This document shows positions 16,790 through 22,609 of a DNA stretch of 22,609 nucleotides, one piece after another. Within the stretch, counting starts at the first letter, position 1. The number at the start of each line of letters is the position of its first letter. The notes under the pieces were generated by a model. That model worked only from the letters and a program-made list of their open reading frames with translations. It did not search any database and was not told where the DNA came from. The DNA comes from Candidatus Dadabacteria bacterium (lineage in GTDB: Bacteria > J088). Location: contig RFIY01000213.1 of the NCBI GenBank assembly GCA_003695505.1, positions 1-22,609 of the forward strand, read 5' to 3'. The position numbers and the translations under genes were made by a program.

Positions 16790-16808
16790 GTCTGGCCGTG
16801 GGAGCACT

Positions 16809-17723
16809 ATGGGGACTCGAAACGCCAACGAACTTCGCGCCGTCACCGGCGGCACACATCAGCCTGATGCAGAGACGGTCGCACGGTTCGTCAGTGCCTG
16901 GCTCGACACGACGCCGGGCGACGAACGACCTTCGCTGCACGACGCGCTACAGGCGTTTGCCGAACTCGTCAGCCGCTGGCGAGATGCCGATGTCGATGTC
17001 GATCGCGCGCAGGCCGCTCTGCTCGAGGGCGCGACGGAAATCGCATCACGGTACGGTCTGGCCGTTGGCGAACTGCTGAGCGATGTATCGCGCCTCGTCG
17101 CGACGAGCGGGCGTCGCAATGATCTCAAGCAAGTAGCGACCGACCGCCGCATCCTTGATGCGGCCTACGATGTATTTGCCGACAAGGGCTTTTACAACGC
17201 GACCGTCGATGAAATCGCGCAGGAAGCCGGCGTCGGCAAGGGGACCGTTTACCGCCACTTCGATTCCAAGGACAATCTGTTCCAGGCGGTCGTGCGCGAG
17301 AAACTGCTTGACCTCGTCGCGCAGGTTCGTGAAGGCTTCGAAACGGCCGATGATGTGCTTCAGGGCATTCGCCGTGCCGTATCCGCGTACCTGCGTTTTT
17401 TCGAGAAGCACAACCGGTTCTACCGGATTCTGGTCTTCGAACAACAGGGATTCGGAACCGAGTTCCGAACCGAGTATATCGCCGGAATTCTGCAGAATGT
17501 GCCGCAGATCCGTGACATGGTCATCTCGGCAGCCGAAGAGGGCATCACCAAGCCCCTCGACGACTTTTACACGATTTTCTACGGCATCGTCGGTTTTATG
17601 GACGGCGTCATTCACAAGTGGTTCTACAACAATTGCGAAGGCAGCCTCGAGGACGAGATCGATACGATCATCGAGGTTCTGTTCTACGGTTTCGTCGCCC
17701 GTAAAGGCAACGGCGGCACCTGA
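16809..17723 (+). CDS. TetR/AcrR family transcriptional regulator with N-terminal extension
   Basis: A 304-aa regulator; typical TetR proteins have about 190-220 aa. The DNA-binding domain is displaced to about 110-160: RRILDAAYDVFADKGFYNATVDEIAQEAGVGKGTVYRHFDSKDNLF is a clean TetR helix-turn-helix. Residues 161-300 form the ligand/dimer domain. Residues 1-108 are an extra, largely helical segment (for example ETVARFVSAWL and HDALQAFAELVSRWRD) that I do not recognise. The start is ATG at 16809 with GGGAG four bases upstream; the open frame reaches the TTG at 16731, but that lies in the promoter. It is followed after 35 bp by the megasynthase gene, and palindromes in both leaders make this its likely target. 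The ligand is perhaps an acyl-CoA or the product; this is inference. Confidence 0.88.
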   Translation: MGTRNANELRAVTGGTHQPDAETVARFVSAWLDTTPGDERPSLHDALQAFAELVSRWRDADVDVDRAQAALLEGATEIASRYGLAVGELLSDVSRLVATSGRRNDLKQVATDRRILDAAYDVFADKGFYNATVDEIAQEAGVGKGTVYRHFDSKDNLFQAVVREKLLDLVAQVREGFETADDVLQGIRRAVSAYLRFFEKHNRFYRILVFEQQGFGTEFRTEYIAGILQNVPQIRDMVISAAEEGITKPLDDFYTIFYGIVGFMDGVIHKWFYNNCEGSLEDEIDTIIEVLFYGFVARKGNGGT

Positions 17724-17758
17724 ATCTGCCGACCACGCACACTTCCGGGAGCAACAAG

Positions 17759-20700
17759 ATGACCTGCAAACTCCACACATCTGTTCCACTGTCCTGGCTA
17801 AAGCGGACTGACCAGTCCGTCTTGAGCGGTGTGCCCTTCTGGATCGAAGTCGATGCGCCCATCGGCTCGATCTCTACGGCCGCGCACGGTGTCTGGACAA
17901 CACACGAGGAACTCGTCGGCGATCTGGAAGGGCACCCGCTCGCGGCCGGGCCGGCCGGGTCAGGCCTGCCCGGCGCCGTGATCGGCTCCATGGATGACCT
18001 CCGACGCGCAACGGATGCCCGGTTCCTGCTACTCAATGGTGAAGATGCTGCCGGGTCATGTGGCAAGCAGGGTCTGTTCATCCTGATGCAGGCCGTCGCG
18101 GACGACCCCCGCCCGGTCTGGATTCGTGGCGCGGTTGGGCCAGCGTTGATCGCCGCGGCCCGCGAGCTCGGCTTCGCCGGGGTCCTGGCCGAAGAGGTCG
18201 TCTGGCCTGGCATCGATGCCTTGCCGCAGGCGTGGCGCGACTTCTGGCAGGACGGGAGTCCCGGAGAAACCCGGGTGTTCGGTCCGACGGACCGACGAGT
18301 CCGCTTCTGGGCGCGACCCGGGTTTTCGGTCACGCGTGCGGCCGCTGCCGAGGCGGTCGGTGACCGCTGGGCGGACTGGGCTGCGGCATCCAGAGCCACG
18401 CCGGAACGACCCGGGCCGAAAGATGCCTGGCTACCCGCCGGGGGCGCGAGCGGTCTTGCGGGCAGACTCGGCATCACCGGCACACCGGCTGAACGACTGG
18501 CGCGCCTCAACGCGCTGGCCGATGGCTTTTCCGTCACGCAGTGGCCCTGGCGGCCGGGGGCCGGCTGGGCAACCGCGGCGGGTACGGCACTGCCACTGTC
18601 GCAGGGACCGATGGCGAACGTCTCGGATGTCGCCGACTTTGCGCGGGTGGTCGCGAACGCCGGCGCGTTTCCGTGGTTCGCGCTTGCATCGACACCGCCC
18701 GAGCCGGTGCAACGGTTGCTGAATGACGCAGCCGACCTGAACGCGCCCTGGGGCTCGGGAATCATCGGCATGACCACGAATCCGATGCTCGAGGAACACA
18801 TTCGCCTCTGCCGCGAAGCGGGCGTGCGCTGGCTGCTGGTCGCCGCCGGCACAACCTCGCTGGCGGCCCGCCTGATCCAGGAGGGCTTCGAGGTCGTGAT
18901 GCACACGCCCGCACCGGAGATGCTCGATGCCGCGCTCGCCGCCGGTGTACGGCATGTCATCTGGGAAGGACGCGAGGCGGGCGGACATGTCGGCACGCTC
19001 AATTCGTGGACCCTCTGGCAGCACAACCTGGCCGTCCTCGAGGCGCACGCCGACGCATGCTGCTCGGTCCTGCTCGCCGGCGGCGTCGGGACCGCCGCGT
19101 CCGCGCGCCTGACTGCGCCGCTGGGCGCCCGGCTCGAACAACTGGGGCACGCGCAGGGATTGCAGATCGGCTCTGCCTATCTGCGCACGCGCGAGGCCGT
19201 CGCATCCGGCGCGATTGCCGGCACCTATGCAACGGCGCTGCAGCAGACCCGCGAGACAGTCGTCGCCGGCGACCAGTCCGGCGCGCCCACGAGGCTGCTC
19301 GCCACCACCAGGGCGCTGGAACTGACCCGGCAGGAGCGCGACTGGATTCGCAACGGTATACGCACGAGCGAACGCAAGCATCACTTCGAAAAGGCCAATT
19401 TCGGTGGGCTGCGGCTTGCCGCCAAGGCGGAGCGTGTCGTCATTGACGATCAGGGGCCACGGCTCGAGCGCGTTGCAGACGACGACAGTCTGCAGCTCGG
19501 CCTGTTCCATATTGGCGAGAATGCCGCATTGCCGTTGCCTGACAACATTCAGTCGCTGCATGATGGACTGACCAGTCCGCCCGTCAAGCAAACGGCAGCC
19601 GCCCCGGCTGTTCACCACGCCGCAAGTGTGCCAGACGATGCGATCGCGATCATCGGGATGTCGTTCTGGCTGCCTGGTGCTGCCGATGATGAGTCCGCGC
19701 TGTGGCAGATGCTCGCGGACGGCCGGAGTGCCATCGACGACATCGGAAGTCACGCGGGCTACTGGAATCCTGATCTGTTCTGGGATCCAGACGGCACGCA
19801 TCCCGAGAAGGCGTACTCCCGCATCGGTGCGTTCATCGACGACGTACCGTTCGACGGCCGCCGTTTCCGCATCCCGCCTCGCGTCGCCGCAGCGCTGGAT
19901 CGCACACAGTTGCTGGGGCTGATTCTCGCGGAGCGCGCCTTCGCCGATGCCGGACTGCCCGACCCGTCCGGCGCCGGGCACGCCTGCGACGTCGTCCTCG
20001 GCATCGCCCAGGGCGACCTGCGCGTGCAGACGGATGCGCGCATCCTGCTTGACGCACTCGCACTTGCGGGCGGTGGCACGGGGTTCGAGGCGATCGAGCA
20101 GCAGCTCGGCTTCAGTGTCCCGGAGCCGGTCGCGGACTCGATGGCTGGCGAGCTCGGGAACTGTTGCGCCGGGCGTATCGCATCGGCGTTCGACCTGCAC
20201 GGGGCCAATTTCACCGCCGACGCCGCCTGCGCCAGCGCCCTCGCCGCGATCAGCCAGGCGGTTGACCGCCTGCGGCTCGGTCGCTGCGACATTGCGCTGA
20301 CCGGCGGCATTGACCGCAACATGAGCATCGGTGCCTACGTCAAGTTCTGCCGGCTTGGTGCGCTGAGCCGCGAGGGCTCCTTCCCGTTCGATGCACGCGC
20401 ATCGGGTTTCGTGATGGGCGAAGGCGGTGCATTGTTCGTGCTGAAACGACTGCGCGATGCCCGGCGCGACGGCGACCGGATTCGGGCGGTCATTCGCGGT
20501 ACCGGTCTGGCCAGTGACGGGCGAGGCAAGGGCATTACCGCCCCCAATCCGGCCGGTCAGCAGCTCGCCGTCGAACGCGCCTGGAAAGACGCCGGAATCG
20601 GCCCCGACGACCTCGGGTACATCGAGGCGCACGGCACGGGAACACCGGTCGGCGACAAGGCCGAGACCACAACCTTGCGGAAGCTGTTTTCCGGTCGCCG

Positions 20701-22609
20701 CACCCGCCTGCCGGTCGGCTCGATCAAGGGCAACATCGGGCATCTCAAGGCCGCGGCCGGCGCGGCGGGACTCGCCAAGACGGTGCTGATGCTCGAACAG
20801 CGCGCGATCGCGCCAAGCGGCGGCTACGCGCAGCCACGCCCGGAACTCGGACTCGACGCGACGCCCCTGTACGTCGCCGACCACCTGCAGGACTGGGACG
20901 GCCCGTTGCGCGCCGGCATTAGCGCGTTCGGATTTGGCGGCACAAACGCCCATATCGTCGTCGAGGCAGCCTCGGTCGATGACCACCGACCCGGCGCAAC
21001 GATTTCTTCTTCGACTTTTCCTTCAGATACAGACGCCCCAACGGAGCAACCGGAGTCATCCATGAACATTCAGGCCACGCTGGATCATCCTGCCGACACC
21101 ACCATCGCCATGCGCGTCCGCGAGATCGTTGCCGACGCATCCGGCTATGACCTCGACGAGATTGAACCGGACCTGGATTTCGAGGCCGACCTCGGCATCG
21201 ATACCGTCAAGATCGCCGAGATCATCGGCCTTGTCCGCGAAGCCTACAACCTGCCGGAAGACCCGGATCTGGTTCTGTCCGATGTCGCGACGGTCGCCGC
21301 CGTCACGGCGTATGTCACGCAACGCCTCGGTGGCGACAGTGCGTCACCCGGCCAAGCGCCGGCAACGGAGGCCGCCGGAGCAGCCCTCGACGCGACAACG
21401 CTCTGGCGGCAGGCCTCGACCCGGTTGCTCGAATTCCGCGCCGAAACCCGTGAGGCACTGGCAGACGCCGTGGCGCGGGGAGAACGCGGCGGTCAGGGTG
21501 ACTGGGCGCTGATCGTTGAACAGGAACGCTTCGACCAGGAACGGCTGACGCGCGGCCTTCACGAAACGTGGCCCGCGGGGCGCTGGCAACGCGCCGGTGC
21601 CTGTTTCGGCCAGCGCGCAGCAGCCGGCACCGCCTGGCTGTTTCCGGGCCAGGGCACGCAGCGGCCTGGCATGCTCAGCGAACTGCGTGGCGAGCCGGTC
21701 ATCGACGAAACCATCGCCGAGGCAGCGGCCATTCTCGATCCACTGTTCGACGTCCCCCTCGAAACGCTGCTGGCGACACCCGCGAGCGAAGCCGACGCCG
21801 AGCGCATCGGCGCGCTGCTGCGGCAGACGCGCTACACACAGCCCGTCCTGTTGACGGTCGAAATCGCGCTGATGCGCCTGCTCAATCAGGCGGGCTGGCA
21901 GCCGGGCGCGGTCGCGGGCCACAGCCTCGGTGAATTTGGCGCCTGCGTCGCCGCGGGTGTGCTGTCCTTCCGGGACGCGCTGCGGATCGTATCCGGTCGC
22001 GGTCGCGCCATGGAGGAAGCCGCGGCACAGATCAATGACCCCGGCGCGATGGTTGCCGTTGGCGTCGACCGCGTTGCCGCTGCCGAGTTGCTGCGTCGCC
22101 TGGATCTGACCGATCTCGAACTCGCAAACCAGAACAGTCCGACCCAGACCGTGATCGGCGGCGCGACAGCGCTCGTCGACCGACTCTGCGACGCACTGGC
22201 CTCCGAGGACATCCGGCACAAACGCCTGAACGTCAGCCACGCATTCCACACCTCGATCGTGGCCGCCGCCAGTGCGCCGTTGCGCGAGCTCCTCGCCAGC
22301 ACCGACATTCAACTGCCGCGGATCCCGATCTACAGCAACGTGACCGCGCGCCCCTACCCGGACGAGATCGACGCCATCCGCGAACTCCTCTCGGTTCAAC
22401 TCGCCAGACCCGTCCGTTTCGTCGAGATGATCGAGGACATGGCCGCCCACGGCGTCCCCGGCTTCGTCGAGGTCGGCGCGGGTCGCGTCCTCAGTGGGCT
22501 GGCGGCGGAAATCGTCGAGCAAACGCTCCCCGCCGTGCCCAGCTACCTGCCGGGCCAGGATGCGATCGGCACGCTGGCGCGCGTGTACGCGGTGCAGGAA
22601 AGCGTTGCC
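17759..22609 (+). CDS. PUFA/polyketide synthase-like megasynthase: ER-KS-ACP-AT (3' partial)
   Basis: An uninterrupted frame of 1617 codons that runs off the window. The start is ATG at 17759, with GGGAG seven bases upstream. Domains: residues about 85-165 resemble half of a nitronate-monooxygenase barrel; about 275-545 is a PfaD/FabK-like flavin enoyl reductase (PLSQGPMANVSD, IWEGREAGGHVG 401-412, LLAGGVGTA, GSAYLR); about 626-1070 is a ketosynthase with Cys824 in DAACAS, His958 in EAHGTGTPVGD and His995 in GNIGHLKAA; about 1115-1190 is an acyl carrier domain with DLGIDTVK, where Thr1149 replaces the phosphopantetheine Ser; about 1290-1600 is an acyltransferase with LFPGQGTQ, GHSLGE (1387-1392), SHAFHT and FVEVGAGRVLSG. 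The ketosynthase DAACAS form is like that of PUFA synthases. The product is unknown; further reductive domains probably follow outside. Confidence 0.9.
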   Translation, partial: MTCKLHTSVPLSWLKRTDQSVLSGVPFWIEVDAPIGSISTAAHGVWTTHEELVGDLEGHPLAAGPAGSGLPGAVIGSMDDLRRATDARFLLLNGEDAAGSCGKQGLFILMQAVADDPRPVWIRGAVGPALIAAARELGFAGVLAEEVVWPGIDALPQAWRDFWQDGSPGETRVFGPTDRRVRFWARPGFSVTRAAAAEAVGDRWADWAAASRATPERPGPKDAWLPAGGASGLAGRLGITGTPAERLARLNALADGFSVTQWPWRPGAGWATAAGTALPLSQGPMANVSDVADFARVVANAGAFPWFALASTPPEPVQRLLNDAADLNAPWGSGIIGMTTNPMLEEHIRLCREAGVRWLLVAAGTTSLAARLIQEGFEVVMHTPAPEMLDAALAAGVRHVIWEGREAGGHVGTLNSWTLWQHNLAVLEAHADACCSVLLAGGVGTAASARLTAPLGARLEQLGHAQGLQIGSAYLRTREAVASGAIAGTYATALQQTRETVVAGDQSGAPTRLLATTRALELTRQERDWIRNGIRTSERKHHFEKANFGGLRLAAKAERVVIDDQGPRLERVADDDSLQLGLFHIGENAALPLPDNIQSLHDGLTSPPVKQTAAAPAVHHAASVPDDAIAIIGMSFWLPGAADDESALWQMLADGRSAIDDIGSHAGYWNPDLFWDPDGTHPEKAYSRIGAFIDDVPFDGRRFRIPPRVAAALDRTQLLGLILAERAFADAGLPDPSGAGHACDVVLGIAQGDLRVQTDARILLDALALAGGGTGFEAIEQQLGFSVPEPVADSMAGELGNCCAGRIASAFDLHGANFTADAACASALAAISQAVDRLRLGRCDIALTGGIDRNMSIGAYVKFCRLGALSREGSFPFDARASGFVMGEGGALFVLKRLRDARRDGDRIRAVIRGTGLASDGRGKGITAPNPAGQQLAVERAWKDAGIGPDDLGYIEAHGTGTPVGDKAETTTLRKLFSGRRTRLPVGSIKGNIGHLKAAAGAAGLAKTVLMLEQRAIAPSGGYAQPRPELGLDATPLYVADHLQDWDGPLRAGISAFGFGGTNAHIVVEAASVDDHRPGATISSSTFPSDTDAPTEQPESSMNIQATLDHPADTTIAMRVREIVADASGYDLDEIEPDLDFEADLGIDTVKIAEIIGLVREAYNLPEDPDLVLSDVATVAAVTAYVTQRLGGDSASPGQAPATEAAGAALDATTLWRQASTRLLEFRAETREALADAVARGERGGQGDWALIVEQERFDQERLTRGLHETWPAGRWQRAGACFGQRAAAGTAWLFPGQGTQRPGMLSELRGEPVIDETIAEAAAILDPLFDVPLETLLATPASEADAERIGALLRQTRYTQPVLLTVEIALMRLLNQAGWQPGAVAGHSLGEFGACVAAGVLSFRDALRIVSGRGRAMEEAAAQINDPGAMVAVGVDRVAAAELLRRLDLTDLELANQNSPTQTVIGGATALVDRLCDALASEDIRHKRLNVSHAFHTSIVAAASAPLRELLASTDIQLPRIPIYSNVTARPYPDEIDAIRELLSVQLARPVRFVEMIEDMAAHGVPGFVEVGAGRVLSGLAAEIVEQTLPAVPSYLPGQDAIGTLARVYAVQESVA
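17804..17819. promoter_or_regulatory. Operator site 2 (5' end of megasynthase gene)
   Basis: CGGACTGACCAGTCCG: perfect 7-bp arms (CGGACTG/CAGTCCG) around AC. It lies inside codons 16-21 if translation starts at 17759. It would be upstream of the gene if translation starts later, for example at GTG 17831. Together with site 1 it brackets tetR. Confidence 0.6.
19564..19579. promoter_or_regulatory. Operator-like site 3 inside the megasynthase gene
   Basis: TGGACTGACCAGTCCG, identical to site 2 in 15 of 16 bases. It falls in the linker between the enoyl-reductase and ketosynthase parts (codons 602-607), where protein sequence is little constrained. It is a candidate remote operator for looping, or a relic of a former gene start. 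Confidence 0.45.
21052..21064 (+). promoter_or_regulatory. Internal Shine-Dalgarno and in-frame ATG at the KS/ACP boundary
   Basis: GGAG (21052-21055) lies six bases before an in-frame ATG (21062-21064, codon 1102), directly after the ketosynthase end and a low-GC Ser/Thr-rich linker. Ribosomes could start here and make an ACP-AT product, or this may be a remnant of a gene fusion. Confidence 0.35.

Noticed and set aside
16731-16808. TTG-initiated 26-codon extension of the TetR protein
   Set aside because: The TTG is the first base of a perfect -35 hexamer and the extension covers the promoter and operator.
18281-18293. Palindrome GGTCCGACGGACC inside the megasynthase gene
   Set aside because: It is unrelated to the three operator copies and inside coding sequence; short GC palindromes are common in this composition.
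19271-19280. GACCAGTCCG, matching ten bases of the operator
   Set aside because: It is only a half-site without symmetry, within codons for Asp-Gln-Ser; expected by chance often enough.
18431-20986. Very long minus-strand open frame (851 codons) opposite the megasynthase gene
   Set aside because: It is a shadow of the high-GC plus-strand gene; its translation shows no domain, while the plus strand carries clear ER and KS motifs in continuous frame.

Overview
The window is GC-rich (roughly 63-65% by eye) and densely coded, with overlapping operons, Shine-Dalgarno starts, a Tol-Pal-type CpoB, a DjlA-type co-chaperone, RsmA, TsaD and IF-1. Together these point to a chromosomal segment of a gammaproteobacterium. 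I cannot name the genus; a Salinisphaerales/Nevskiales/Woeseiales-like lineage is only a guess. No rRNA, tRNA, CRISPR array, insertion sequence or phage gene was seen. No gene-free stretch exceeds 300 bases; the longest are 14888-15061, 16648-16808 and 2495-2624, each holding likely promoter or operator signals.

Layout. 1-964: the 3' part of the radical SAM gene amrS, convergent with a small DUF4404 gene. 1268-2624: an acyl-CoA dehydrogenase on the minus strand behind a TetR-style palindrome. 2625-5606: a signalling cluster with a stand-alone receiver protein (plus strand) meeting, tail to tail with a 23-bp overlap, an operon of a CHASE8-like hybrid histidine kinase and a second receiver protein (minus strand). 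5680-11495: a minus-strand operon of seven genes, every junction overlapping by 1-8 nt: OmpA-like lipoprotein, cpoB, class V aminotransferase/cysteine desulfurase, tsaD, rsmA, cyclophilin lipoprotein, djlA. It mixes envelope integrity, tRNA/rRNA modification and protein folding. 11576-13114: an acyl-CoA synthetase on the plus strand. 13201-14887: infA (TTG start) and a ferredoxin-NADP reductase, minus strand. 15062-16647: a two-gene unit of a small membrane protein and a receiver-GGDEF diguanylate cyclase.

16731-22609 is the most interesting part. A TetR-family regulator with an unusual N-terminal extension of about 105 residues is followed after 35 bp by a giant gene that stays open to the window edge (1617 codons seen). 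It encodes a polyketide/polyunsaturated-fatty-acid-synthase-like megasynthase in the order nitronate-monooxygenase/PfaD-like enoyl reductase, ketosynthase, acyl carrier protein, acyltransferase. The carrier domain has Thr where the phosphopantetheine Ser is expected. A nearly identical 16-bp palindrome occurs in the tetR leader, at the 5' end of the megasynthase gene, and again 1.8 kb inside it exactly at the reductase/ketosynthase linker. I infer that the TetR protein controls itself and the synthase through these sites, perhaps by looping. Product and remaining domains lie outside the window.
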